Shown one piece after another: positions 41,566 to 51,987 of a stretch of DNA of 64,000 nt. Position numbers and translations under genes: made by a program. Within the stretch, counting starts at the first letter, position 1. Each line of letters begins with the position of its first letter. The stretch is from Unio delphinus (Eukaryota; Mollusca; Bivalvia; Unionida; Unionidae): positions 33,331,315 to 33,395,314 of the forward strand of contig JAQISU010001235.1 of NCBI GenBank assembly GCA_029339505.1, written 5' to 3'. The notes below the pieces were generated by a model. It did not search any database, was not told the origin of the DNA, and saw nothing but the letters and a program-made list of their open reading frames with translations.

Positions 41566-41779
41566 CCAGGTCTAGTAGATTTCAGAAGAACAGTCAAGGA
41601 TAAAGGTAAAGTCAGAATGTTGGTATATTACATGACCAATTAGAAACTCATAAAACATTAAATTCTTTTTTTTAAAAATAGTTTAATAGAATAGACAAAC
41701 AGATAAGTGTGACAAGTTGGAAACAGGCTTATTTTCAGAGACCCTTTTATTTACTTCAAATTGTTTTCTAAATTGAGGA

Positions 41780-41905
41780 TGGTCTTATTGTCAAACTTGG
41801 TCTTATTGTCAAACATGTTCTTATTGTCAAACATGGTCTTATTGTCAAACATGTTCTTATTGTCAAACATGGTCTTATTGTCAAACATGGTCTTATTGTC
41901 CTGCA
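41780..41905 (-). repeat. 18-bp tandem repeat (~7 units)
   Basis: Units of ATGGTCTTATTGTCAAAC. The minus strand reads as DNKTMF repeats inside an 85-codon frame. This is a by-product of the 18-bp period. Confidence 0.9.
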
Positions 41906-42884
41906 TGGTTTTATTCTCAAGCATTGTCTGATCATTAGAAAAATATATTACCTTAGAGAGTTTGGCGTTTAGGAGCAAATATGAGTCATAAAAACATGTA
42001 AGAATCATTTATGGTCTGAAACAAATTGTCACTGTCATTACATATTTATTTTAAGTACCAATTGTAACAGAATTGTTACCGAGTGGATGGTGGATTAAAT
42101 GAACAACACAAACACAATGTGTGAAAGAAAATATAAATTTATGAAATAAATTATTAATGAAAAATAATGATGTATCAACACAATAACTCGTGCATTCAAC
42201 CCACAATTACACTCACAACCATTCACAATACATGAATAAATTAAATATTAATACAAAATAAAACACAGATACAAAGGAATCTCTTGGACTATACACAGAT
42301 CCAAGGAACCTTTACAAAAGTTATATTACCGCAAGTATAAATTGCGATAACAAATACAAAACATCAAACTGTACTGTCGCACGTATGGATTGCGACAACT
42401 AGCACGAACATATACATGTATTTAATCAAGTTGCTAACTTTTATTGAGATTCATGTAATCCCTTGAAATACTATTGTGATTTGAAGTGACTATGTAAATA
42501 TAACAATGTATTCAATTGTATTACAATTGCAACACACACATGTGTCTCGACCCTGTATAAACGTACGATTCACCAACTGTTGAATCGCCGCCCAGTTTCC
42601 CCAAATACCTAGGGTTGACCAATACTTTTATTGGCCGTTTGCCCTTCACGGATCCACCACAGTTATACGTACAGACAGCATTCAACATCTACTAGAACCA
42701 ACGTTCCCAAATACCTAGATGCCACCCTGGATGTTTACACCTCTAGACAGCTCCGACACTCAGACTTCTAGATTTCTGGATATTTACACATCACAACAGA
42801 TGTAGACGGACAGACAATCCGACAGACAGTCAGATACCTCAATTTGATCTCACAATCAAATGGCACAATTAATCACATTCAGCT
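41906..42884. other. No gene recognised
   Basis: No coding signal. Short repeated phrases (CCAAATACCTAG at about 42,600 and 42,708; GACAGACA near 42,810) suggest decayed minisatellite DNA. Confidence 0.45.
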
Positions 42885-43110
42885 ACAATTCAGATACGTT
42901 CAGAGACGTTCAGCTTCAATCAGATACGTTCAGAGACGTTCAGCTACAATCAGCAACAATTTCAGAGATGCTCCGCTACAATATCAGAGATGCTCCGCTA
43001 CAATATCAGAGATGCTCTGCTACAATATCAGCTACGATATCAGAGACATTATCAGAGAAGTTCCGCAACAAATCAGCTACGATATCAGAGACATTATCAG
43101 CTACAATAAA
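42885..43110 (+). repeat. Composite short tandem repeats (15-30 bp)
   Basis: Interleaved units CAGATACGTTCAGAGACGTT and ATATCAGAGATGCTCCGCTA, then GATATCAGAGACATTATCAG. Two overlapping open frames here reflect repeat periods divisible by three. Confidence 0.85.
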
Positions 43111-44035
43111 GAAACCAGACTAATAATAGTTGTCTCTAAAAATAATCTAAACCTTAGATTAAGCTATTGCATTTAAAGTCTAATAGTGACTAGTAATTCC
43201 AGATATTCCATGTTTAAATCTGCATTGTAATAAAGGCATCATTACATGAAATGATACACTGAATAAAAATTCACAATAAAACGAAATATAAGTTTAACAC
43301 TCACCCCTTTGGCTGGAGATAGAATGACGAGCTATCTTTCCTGTGATAGATACTTTTGGTCCCGTAATATTTATCAGAAATATTCTGCCTTATATACCCT
43401 CAAATAGGTGAGCAGAATTCACAGCAAAATTACCGTGCACCCCGTGATTCTAATGTTCTGGACTTCATGTGATTCGAAGTCAGGCACATGCAAATCGTTA
43501 CATGCCGCTTATTTTGGAGAAAACCACTTATTCACCCCAGGTAACGCATGTACGATGAAACAAAAAAAATGGTGAGATTAGTTTGTAATTCAAGAAAAAA
43601 AATAAATTCAATTTTCGCCTGATTCTGTGACACCAATCAGAGGTCAATTTAAGGTCAAACCACCCAACCAACCACTCATTTCCCAAATTGGTATTGAATA
43701 TCATTCTTGTTATATTGATAAATAATTGATTGCTGTATTGTTTTTCAGCAAGTTCATACAAATGGTTTCCAAGGAGAGTAAAGCAGTTGCATTGGTGACA
43801 GCTTTAAATTTCCTGTTCTACATTAAAACCTATTCAAATACACATCTATTTCTGAAATAGAAATATACAAGAGATAAATGGAATTGACATAAATTTCAGC
43901 ATGAATCAAGTCTTCAGCTTATGGCTTTGATTCATGAAGTATTGTAAAAGAGTAAAACACGATTATGTTGAATGGAATTATTTAGGTCTTTCTTATTGTT
44001 GACAATATTAGGTCACACACTCACCCCATTCATCC
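43111..44035. other. No gene recognised
   Basis: No coding signal or mobile-element end recognised. Confidence 0.45.
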
Positions 44036-44880
44036 AAGGTTCCATCAAGGCTCTGTTTTAGGTCCTCTTCTCTTTCATATTTATGTAAGCAATCTTACAT
44101 TAAATAATGAATCTATAAATACTGATTTGTTTGCAAAGGATGCAACATTGTATATAGCTAGTTCTGATGCTGAAATTATCAATACAAGATTAGACTTGGA
44201 CCTTATTAGAATTCAAAGTTGGGCACTACAAAATAAGATGGTAATTAATGAAGGTAACAAAAATGCATAATTTTGGGGACATCGTAAGAACTGAATAAGT
44301 TAGGGAACCCAAAATTACATATATATCCTAAAAAAATACTTGTCTTGAGTAAATGTCAAGCATGAAACGCTTGTAGATGTTTATGTATGTAATATTTACA
44401 ATGGGATGGCCTTAATGACAAGCAGTAAGATCCAAAATTACCCTACTCAGCAAGAAATATTTGCCTACAGAAATTACCATTCTGTACTAAAATTCATGTG
44501 ATATTTCAAAAATGGCTTAAATTTCATTAGCATTGGGAAACTGTAAACTCTCAGCTTAACAGGATTTAAAATCTTCAGATAATTGCTGCAGACATTGTTT
44601 TAGATACATCTGTTGATTATTCATCAAAGTCTTCATTTACAGAATTAAAATGGCTTTCATTATATGAAAGGATTGATTTTCACAATGCAGTTTGTGTATT
44701 TAAATGTCTTCATGGAGTTACACCAGAGTATCTTCAGGATTTTTTCAGTCCTTATTCAACACATTGTTATCGTAGAACAACATCACATGGAAACATTCAT
44801 CCACCAAAACCAAGAACAGAACAATTTAAGAAAAGCTTCCAATACTCTAATCTGGTTCTGCTGAAAATATTGCAGGTTTT
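44036..44880 (+). pseudogene. Decayed LINE reverse transcriptase fragment
   Basis: The plus strand shows HQGSVLGPLLF near 44,050-44,080 and FAKDATLYIAS near 44,130-44,165 (a damaged FADDT-type catalytic block). After a gap with stops comes a C-terminal-like segment ELKWLSLYERIDFHNAVCVF near 44,640-44,700 and TPEYLQDFFSPYSTHCYRR near 44,725-44,775. The order is that of a non-LTR retrotransposon reverse transcriptase and its C-terminal domain. Both catalytic residues and the frame are lost. Confidence 0.75.
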
Positions 44881-45689
44881 AAGAGATATCATGAATATAT
44901 ATGTGTTACTAATGAACTATAATATAATCTAGTATATATAATACTAAAGCCATGCAGTACTGACTAGTAATTACCAATACTTTTGTATGAAGCATATTTG
45001 TATTCTTTTCTTAGGAGCTTCTTCATGGGGGAATTGTCCACAACTTCATGGGCTACTCTTCATAAATCAGTTATTATTTTTAAAAAATTCATAATAGTAA
45101 ATCATCATACTTTACCAACCTAATGTCTTGTATGTGGCACTAAAAAGGTGCAGTTAAACTTGTGAGCTGTCTTATAATTATCATCTTTCTTTATCATGCA
45201 TGACATATTAACAAGCATATGCTATTGGGTTTTCCCAGTCATTTATTAATTCTGCTTGCAATTCAACCAGTTTGATTTAAACATATGTATACAAGGTAAC
45301 AACAAAGAAAAGAATTTGATTTCAAGCACACTAAAAACAGAGTGGAGTTTGTTTACACCTGTCACAAGGCAGAGTATTTTATGTTATGTAGTCCACTATT
45401 CAACCTGTTTTCCCCCCACATAATAACTCTAGTTGTCTGCCATCTACAGTTAGAATACTTTTGTAGATTGCTTTTATTTAGGATGAAAGAGCACCTTGTC
45501 AGGATAAAATAGCAAATTGCCAGCATATGCTCATCTTGATCATATATCAGAAGAGTTAGCTCCCTTTGTTTTTAGTAAGAGCTCCCCACATTGGGGGTTT
45601 ATTTTCTCTCCCAATAAAAAGATGTTTAAGATCCATTTTTAGTCTGTTATTACCAGCAAAGTGGTAACAATGACACTTGCATTCGTGAT
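44881..45689. other. No gene recognised
   Basis: AT-rich DNA, no recognised signal. Confidence 0.5.
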
Positions 45690-46728
45690 GTGAATAGTAT
45701 CTAATAAATTGATGTGGATAGTGTCCAATAAATTAATGTGGAAAGTATCCAAAAAATTGATGTGGATATCCAATAAATTGATATGGATAGTATCCAATAA
45801 ATTGATGTGAATAGTGTCCAATAAATTGATGTGAATAGTGTCCAAAAAATTGATGTGGATATCCAATAAATTGATGTGGATAGTATCCAATAAATTGATG
45901 TGGATAGTATCCAATAAATTGATATGGATAGTATCCAATAAATTGATGTGAATAGTGTCCAATAAATTGATGTGAATAGTGTCCAATAAATTGATGTGAA
46001 TAGTATCTAATAAAGTGATGTGGATAGTATCCAATAAATTGATATGGATAGTATCCAATAAATTGATGTGAATAGTGTCCAATAAATTGATGTGAATAGT
46101 GTCCAATAAATTGATGTGAATAGTATCTAATAAAGTGATGTGGATAGTATCCAATAAAGTGATGTGGATAGCATCCAATAAAGTGATATGGTTAGTGTCC
46201 AATAAATCGATGTGGATATCCAATAAATTGATGTGGATAGTATCCAATAAATTGATGTGGATAGTATCCAATAAATTGATGTGAATTGTGTCCAATAAAT
46301 TGATGTGGTTAGTGTCCAATAAATTGATGTGAATAGTGTCCAAAAAATTGATGTGGATATCCAATAAATTGATGTGGATAGTATCCAATAAATTGATGTG
46401 AATTGTGTCCAATAAATTGATGTGGTTAGTGTCCAATAAATTGATGTGAATAGTGTCCAAAAAATCGATGTGGATATCCAATAAATTGATGTGGATAGTA
46501 TCCAATAAATTGATGTGGATAGTATCCAATAAATTGATGTGAATTGTGTCCAATAAATTGATGTGGTTAGTGTCCAATAAATTGATGTGAATAGTGTCCA
46601 AAAAATTGATGTGGATATCCAATAAATTGATGTGGATAGTATCCAATAAATTGATGTGGATAGTATCCAATACATTGATGTGGATAGTATCCAATAAATT
46701 GATGTGGATAGTATCCAATACATTGATA
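45690..46728 (-). repeat. 24-bp minisatellite (~43 units)
   Basis: Units of AATAAATTGATGTGGATAGT followed by atcc, with a shorter 18-bp variant lacking the central GATAGT-type hexamer (seen as GATGTGGATATCCAATAAATT). The minus strand is open for 359 codons as LLDTIHIN repeats because 24 and 18 are multiples of three. The shorter variant recurs about every 100-200 bp, giving a longer-period pattern. I treat it as non-coding. Confidence 0.93.
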
Positions 46729-47059
46729 ATGATCTATGTGCATTGTATCAGTTTCATTCATACACGAGACAAATTGGAACTGAGATGTGTGCTTTCAAAT
46801 AGATTTAGTTTTATGTGAGTTTTGAAAAAGAGATGTATATGTGCTCTTTAATATATGTGTGAGTCAATAGTACACTTCTTGCTTGTATTTAAGATGACAA
46901 AGATGTAAATATTTGATGATTTGATTTACATTTTAAGTAACTAGTGTGAAAATTAATTGACTGTTTAATATTAAAATTATTGTAGGCTACTAATCATTGT
47001 GAAATTTATACATTTTTAACAAAAAAGTGTATAAAATGCACTCAGGGTAACTGGTGTGC
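46729..47059. other. No gene recognised
   Basis: No recognised signal. Confidence 0.5.
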
Positions 47060-47560
47060 CTTGATCAGGAACACACCATAGTAGGCAGCCAAATAGGCAG
47101 GGTAATTGAAGTATCTCATCCAGGGACACATCATGATAGACCTATGTTGAGCGGTAAGTCATTTGTGAAAAGAACAAATAACAAGAGCCCTAAGATAGAA
47201 CCTTCTGGTACTCCACAACTTACTTTTTATTTTATTTTCGAATTGATGTTCATTAAGTATTATCTTTTTGGATCAAATAGGATGCGAACCATTTTAGAAT
47301 TTGTTCCCTGTATTGATAGAAGTTTACATTTTTGCGAAAAAGTTCATGTTTTGATGGGACAATAGCTTTACAGAGCCTGCTAATTTAACTTTATCTATGG
47401 CTTTGTCTCATTTGGTTAGTCACTGAAAAAAGTAGAGTTTCAAAAGAAAATGCACATTTTCGAAAGCAGATTCATTTGTATATATTTTCTGATTGTTAAG
47501 AGAGTTCACAAAAATAGTGGACATAATTTAATGTGATGGAAGGATTGATTTTGGTTGATA
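47060..47560 (-). pseudogene. Decayed LINE reverse transcriptase fragment
   Basis: Minus-strand reading gives WFASYL near 47,290 and GVPEGSILGLLLFVLFTNDL near 47,150-47,210, the fingers/palm entry of a non-LTR reverse transcriptase. Several stops and frameshifts lie between. It is not the same copy as the fragments at 36,736 and 44,036. The plus-strand 103-codon frame across it is a shadow. Confidence 0.65.
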
Positions 47561-48693
47561 CTATATTTATTAACATTCTCTTTTGACACAGCTTTGTGTA
47601 GTGGAGTTTTGGTAGTTTTCCAAGACAGAAATTTAGTAATACTATCAGCAATAGAAAAATGCAGCTATCTAAAAACTTCTTGGATCTATCAAGTCGAGTC
47701 CTGTAACTTTAGAAACATTTATATTTTTTAAGTAATTCAAAATAAACTCTGAATTCATTACTAGAAGCCATCTTCGGTAATGGAACGGGGTAGTCAGAGA
47801 TCAGTTTACAACTCCATAGCTGTGATAATCTTCTGATGGGTTTGTTTACATCCCATATATCACACTCATCCCAGAGTGCCAGCTCACATAAAACTGTTGT
47901 CTCTGTCCTGCAAGTATGCATTCTAGATTCAAACCTAATTATAGATCCACATGCTTTACCGTATTTACCGCATATGTTGGGACACGAAAAAAATATTTTT
48001 TTTGTGTCCCAGAACTTATGGTGTACTTTTTTTAAACCTACATCATGTGTCCCAAGACTTAGGAAATGAAAAACATGTTCAATTCCCCCACCCCACCCCC
48101 ACCCCCAAACATCTGGCCACACCGCATGTTACAATAAAATAGATAAATAAAATGCGTGTTTGATAATAAAATGAAAGAAACAAGAAACTAACCTTGTACT
48201 GTTATCATTTATTCACATTTTTGTCGACATTAGCATTTTATTAAAGGAAAAATACATCCACAAACTCCGTATGAGTAGCGCTTGAATCCATAGTGTAATA
48301 GCTTTCGCCAGACAACGCAACACATTAGTCATTGACGTGAATATTGAGAAACGAATCATGTTTGGTTGTCCTCAAAGGTTTGAATGTTATGAAAATGAAA
48401 ATTGGATTCCGAAAAATCACATATGAATGAGATAGAGAAAGAAAGAGTGAGAATTATCAGCCCCATTGGTCGAAAGCAACTGACATTACGCGTGACACGG
48501 TGTAAGGTACAAAATAACCAAGAGTGTATTATATCCAGGGTAACAATATGACAATATCTCGCAAACTAAAATCATTATTAGAAATACATTCACTGTGAGT
48601 ACAAATGACAATCTTTTTGATTCCATAGGTTACAAAAAGTATTATTAAAGCAAGTTAATGCTGTATATACTATTTACCGAATAACTCGAAACC
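47561..48693. other. Left flank of the Polinton; no gene
   Basis: No coding signal. It holds the AT-core palindrome at 47,979-48,010. Confidence 0.5.
47979..48010. repeat. 32-bp palindrome GGGACAC...GTGTCCC
   Basis: GGGACAC, an A-run and T-run core, then GTGTCCC. It follows TACCGTATTTACCGCATATG, which resembles the ends of the pogo-like element at 23,797, so it may be the terminus of another decayed DNA transposon. Confidence 0.7.
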
Positions 48694-48698
48694 AGTTT
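48694..48698. repeat. Polinton target-site duplication, left
   Basis: AGTTT directly before the left inverted repeat; the same five bases follow the right one at 63,519-63,523. Six bases are usual for Polintons; the sixth does not match on either side. Confidence 0.75.
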
Positions 48699-48949
48699 AG
48701 CAGCAGAGAGGGTGAATCCTACAACGTTTTCAGACAAAATTTTGATTGAAATCCTAAAACGAGCCTTCCTACGATCTTATTTTAACCAAAAAAAGGCGAA
48801 CCCTACAACGTTTTCAGACAAAAAATTGATTGAAATCTCCCTACGAAATCATTTTAACTAAAAAAATGAAAACGATTTTTTAATCAATTTTGGTCGCAAC
48901 TTGTTGTCATCCACCCTCTCTGCTGCTAAAGTTTTCAGTTCTGGGTTAA
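48699..48949 (+). repeat. Left terminal inverted repeat of the Polinton
   Basis: It matches the reverse complement of 63,267-63,518 with only a few differences. The outer 16 bases AGCAGCAGAGAGGGTG recur in inverted orientation at 48,912-48,927, so the repeat itself contains a 229-bp unit with inverted ends. Inside are two direct copies of a ~80-bp block starting CCTACAACGTTTTCAGACAA. Confidence 0.95.
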
Positions 48950-48978
48950 CAAAAATAATAAATAATTTGATCGAGTCT

Positions 48979-50364
48979 TTATGATCTCACAAACAGACTA
49001 ATCGCTAACACCTCTTCTTGTAAATCAATCAGATTATTTGACTGGTCGGTGAGTTTGAAATTAATTCTGGTTAATGAATTATTATGGCATCGCATGTAGA
49101 CAGGATTAATTGGGTTTTCAATAATTAGGAATCCTGGAGGAGCTGTTGGTGCAAACGAATAAAGAATATATCCTTGCTGAGCTTGATTTGATCGTTCGAG
49201 ATTAATTTGATAGCTTCCTTCGATAACATCACACACTAAATTGAGCGCAATCACCGATGAAATATTCACGTTGAACGGAGCGATATGTCTACCGCCACCG
49301 TCTGGGTCATTATTGTGTTTGAGGATTTTTATTTCCGGTGATGTTGTTTTTATCCATGCGTCATGAATTATTTTGAAACCAACATCGATGGCATCATTGA
49401 GAAGTTTTTTTAGTTCTGGTACGTTATATCCTGGTAGTTTGAATGTGGGGATATCTTCAACGCGGATTTTATAGTCTAATGCAAATTCTGTTCTCGATTT
49501 TGGGTTATCTTCATCTAATATAACTCGAATAATTTGTGAATTAAATGTTTCCATATCTTTGATGATTTTGTTACATATTTCTACAACACTGATAAATTCA
49601 TCTCGGGTGAGAGAGCCGGATTTAAGGGGTATTAACAACAGTGAAAAATCATTATTCATTGCTGTAAAATTTTCAACGACTTTAGGTTTGTTAACAAAAA
49701 GATCTCTCTCTATGATATCCTCCTCTCCTCCAGTTGAGTAATATGCGAAATCAAAAAAATCTGCATTGGATTGGTAATCTTTATAACACTTTATTGGATT
49801 ATCAGATTTTATCACGTCGGTGATATAATCAGATTTTTTAGGTTCTGGTAAATCAACGGTTTTTCCCCCTGGTGGTTTTTCAGGCCATCCCAGTACGGTT
49901 CTAATAGAACTCTGATAGATATCTACGACGTATCCTTCTGTGCTTATCTCAATTGCGGATGATAGCGTCGGCTCATGAACTGTTATAGCGATTTTTGACT
50001 CTACTCCAGTAATCGATTTTATTCTACGCGCGAATTCATCATTGATTTGTTCGATTTGGTATGACCCTGTTGGTATCGAAACGACGTTCCAGTCTGGGGT
50101 TCCGTCGGGTTTATTCTTATTCGCAAACACGAAAGAATTATTCGGTTGTTGACCACCAAATGATTTTGATCTGATATTAGGCCAACTGTGATACATTCGT
50201 AGTTTTGCTAGCGCTATCTCCTTCACTGGGACCGGAGAGGGGAAATTCACACTGAATTCTGGATTCGTTGATGTTATTGATATCATGCTTGTTTGTACTG
50301 GGTTCGTGTTCTCCACTATTTGTTGAAGTAATTCCTGCGGTGTTGTCATTGTTATTATACTCAT
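48979..50364 (-). CDS. Putative penton-like minor capsid protein
   Basis: 461 residues. Residues 45-75 contain ALAKLRMYHSWPNIRS, a later NNSFVF and, near residue 95, IPTGSYQIEQIN. This pattern (a tyrosine/tryptophan strand, N-x-F, then I-P-x-G-x-Y) recurs in the penton-like minor capsid proteins of Polintons and adintoviruses as I know them. The rest is predicted beta-rich with no membrane segment. It is the last gene of the minus-strand virion block, 30 bp from the left inverted repeat, as expected of a late structural gene. The start chosen is the first ATG of the frame; a duplicated copy of the start region lies just upstream at 50,396-50,515. The single-jelly-roll penton role is inferred, not shown. 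Confidence 0.65.
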   Translation of the reverse strand: MSIITMTTPQELLQQIVENTNPVQTSMISITSTNPEFSVNFPSPVPVKEIALAKLRMYHSWPNIRSKSFGGQQPNNSFVFANKNKPDGTPDWNVVSIPTGSYQIEQINDEFARRIKSITGVESKIAITVHEPTLSSAIEISTEGYVVDIYQSSIRTVLGWPEKPPGGKTVDLPEPKKSDYITDVIKSDNPIKCYKDYQSNADFFDFAYYSTGGEEDIIERDLFVNKPKVVENFTAMNNDFSLLLIPLKSGSLTRDEFISVVEICNKIIKDMETFNSQIIRVILDEDNPKSRTEFALDYKIRVEDIPTFKLPGYNVPELKKLLNDAIDVGFKIIHDAWIKTTSPEIKILKHNNDPDGGGRHIAPFNVNISSVIALNLVCDVIEGSYQINLERSNQAQQGYILYSFAPTAPPGFLIIENPINPVYMRCHNNSLTRINFKLTDQSNNLIDLQEEVLAISLFVRS

Positions 50365-50515
50365 GTTGTATTTCTAATTTTGGTATCGAGGAATCATAAA
50401 TACTGACCATCACTGAGAACTCACAATCTGGTAATGTTGATATTATTGAGATCATTTTGTTTTTTGGGTTCGTGTTTTCTGATTCCATCGGTGTTGTCGT
50501 TGTTATTATACTCAT
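50245..50515 (-). repeat. ~151-bp tandem duplication at a gene junction
   Basis: The region coding MSIIT...ENTNP...MISI...EFSV at the start of the penton-like gene is repeated upstream (50,396-50,515), and the upstream repeat also resembles the 3' end of the 181-codon gene (VSIFDSAISKLERQHEYNNN against VSIYDSSIPKLEIQHEYNNN). It creates a 112-codon overlapping frame (50,177-50,515) that I regard as a duplication product rather than a separate gene. Confidence 0.8.
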
Positions 50516-50966
50516 GTTGTCGCTCTAATTTCGATATCGCGGAATCAAAAATACTGACCATCGCTGAGAATTCACTATCTGATATAATCGTATTATCGAG
50601 TGACGACGATATCATCAATGATAATTGCGAGTATGCGGTTGATGCAATATGAAATTGAAGTAAGTAATTCTGCAGTTTACTCTGGCTGCATGATGATATC
50701 TTTTTTGCTATCCCGGTTGATATACCCCCGATTGTAGCCACCGCAGAAATGTAAATTGGAACTACGACCGGGGCAATCATTGTAACAGATGCTAGTATTA
50801 TTCCGGCACCAGTGAGAACGCTTGACACCGAGTATATAATAACATCAATTGCGGTGATTCTTCGTCGGTATTTTTTTATTTTTATTTGATACTCCTCAGT
50901 GAGGGTTTTGAGTCTATTCTGAAATTCTCTGACCTGATCATAGCGACATTGAGTTGATGAAATCAT
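50421..50966 (-). CDS. Putative virion membrane protein
   Basis: 181 residues. A basic segment KIKKYRRR (about residues 29-36) is followed by two hydrophobic stretches, about 40-62 (IDVIIYSVSSVLTGAGIILA) and 63-88 (MIAPVVVPIYISAVATIGGI), then a polar tail. Two-helix hydrophobic proteins of this size are common in Polinton virion blocks, but I cannot name a precise family. The tail (from about residue 130) is low-complexity and partly duplicated downstream. Upstream, at 50,978-50,991, lies a near copy of the element's AAACGCTAGCGTTT palindrome. Function is inferred only from the hydrophobic pattern and position. Confidence 0.55.
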   Translation of the reverse strand: MISSTQCRYDQVREFQNRLKTLTEEYQIKIKKYRRRITAIDVIIYSVSSVLTGAGIILASVTMIAPVVVPIYISAVATIGGISTGIAKKISSCSQSKLQNYLLQFHIASTAYSQLSLMISSSLDNTIISDSEFSAMVSIFDSAISKLERQHEYNNNDNTDGIRKHEPKKQNDLNNINITRL

Positions 50967-50977
50967 TTTTATTTTAA

Positions 50978-50991
50978 AAACACTAGCGTTT
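50978..50991. promoter_or_regulatory. Near-palindrome AAACACTAGCGTTT
   Basis: One mismatch from the perfect palindrome AAACGCTAGCGTTT found elsewhere in the element. It lies 12 bp upstream of the ATG of the 181-codon gene, so it could be a regulatory site for it; role unproven. Confidence 0.45.
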
Positions 50992-51017
50992 TCAATTGTG
51001 AAATCCTTTCAATTTAG

Positions 51018-51854
51018 TTATTTACTTAAATCCGCTACGAATTCTACATACCATGATACCGGAGTTCTAGTCAAATGTTTATCAGTAGATGTTATCGTGA
51101 ACTTTTCAGTTGTATCCTTGTCGATGATCGTTGAAATCGTATTGTTGACCCCGGATGAACTCGACGATGATATATTAAATTGAGTCGTTGTCACCAGTGT
51201 TAATCGATAAATACCCTTGACGGTTGCAGTGATATCTAATTTGTTGTTTGTAGGTGTCCACGCAAATGATCCGTGTTGGATTGTGTATACCACGTTGTTG
51301 GTTTTCTCATGAGGAATTTTTGTTTTTTCAATGATTGTTATCATCCTCGAAAAATCACCTTTGACGGCTTCGATGAAAGTTTTCGTCTCATCGATGGATT
51401 TTTTAATATCAGGGAGTTTTATTTCAATTTTATCCAACTGGGTTCCAATAAATTTATCAATGATATTTCTACGAAAAACTGAAAACTGTTTTCCGTTATC
51501 TTCAATTTTAGATTCAAGCGTTGCCAGTACAGCCACAAAATTTTTTAACTCATCGTTGAGAGTTTTTAATCGATCTGTAATCGTCGAAACGAGTACACCC
51601 GGTTTGAGTTTACCCTGATCGGAAAATAACGCGATAGTATCCTCGATTGCGTTTTGTTGTTTAACCAAAATATCATCCAGAGAAATATTACTGGTTTTCA
51701 ATTTACCCTGATCCGAAAATAACGCAACGGTGTTCTCGATTGCGTTTCGTTGTTTAACTAAAATATCATCCAGAGAAATATTACTGGTTTTCAATTTACC
51801 CTGTTTGTCTTGAAATACAACTATTTCATTAGGATCAACATTTGTTAAGTTCAA
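51018..51854 (-). CDS. Fibre-like attachment protein candidate (main frame)
   Basis: 278 residues from the first ATG of this frame. Residues about 15-85 are tandem 31-residue units (QGKLKTSNISLDDILVKQ type), two complete plus one partial. A heptad-like helical stretch rich in K, E, D and I follows (about 90-180), then a beta-rich C-terminal part (about 190-278) containing an SSSSSSG linker and a TITSTDKHLTRTPVSWYVEF ending. Repeat shaft, coiled coil and terminal globular domain is the architecture of viral fibres and bacteriophage tail fibres, so a trimeric attachment fibre is a reasonable inference. No sequence family is recognised. The true N-terminus probably lies upstream in another frame (51,855-51,963), beyond a T8 run at 51,882-51,889. 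Confidence 0.55.
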   Translation of the reverse strand: MNLTNVDPNEIVVFQDKQGKLKTSNISLDDILVKQRNAIENTVALFSDQGKLKTSNISLDDILVKQQNAIEDTIALFSDQGKLKPGVLVSTITDRLKTLNDELKNFVAVLATLESKIEDNGKQFSVFRRNIIDKFIGTQLDKIEIKLPDIKKSIDETKTFIEAVKGDFSRMITIIEKTKIPHEKTNNVVYTIQHGSFAWTPTNNKLDITATVKGIYRLTLVTTTQFNISSSSSSGVNNTISTIIDKDTTEKFTITSTDKHLTRTPVSWYVEFVADLSK

Positions 51855-51963
51855 CGTCTCAGCTATTTCATCTTTGATTAGTTTTTTTTACATCCTTGAC
51901 AGAATCAAGTGGTGCAGTGTCATCGGGTTTGGGTTTCAAAGATCTCCCCCAAATATCAATCAT
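51855..51963 (-). pseudogene. Displaced N-terminal segment of the fibre-like gene
   Basis: An ATG at 51,961-51,963 opens a frame (MIDIWGRS start, then polar residues with K, P and D) that runs to the T8 tract at 51,882-51,889 and stops soon after it. One base at the tract separates this frame from the 278-codon frame, which is open across the rest of the interval. The segment therefore looks like the true start of the gene. It could reflect a real indel, a sequencing error, or slippage. Confidence 0.55.
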
Positions 51964-51987
51964 GTTATTGTAAAACTCTTTCTCTCT

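Noticed and set aside
45639..46718. 359-codon frame with LLDTIHIN repeats as a gene
   Set aside because: It is a 24/18-bp minisatellite; the frame is a by-product of period length.
50177..50515. Separate 112-codon gene
   Set aside because: It is made of a duplicated gene junction and overlaps two better-supported genes in another frame.
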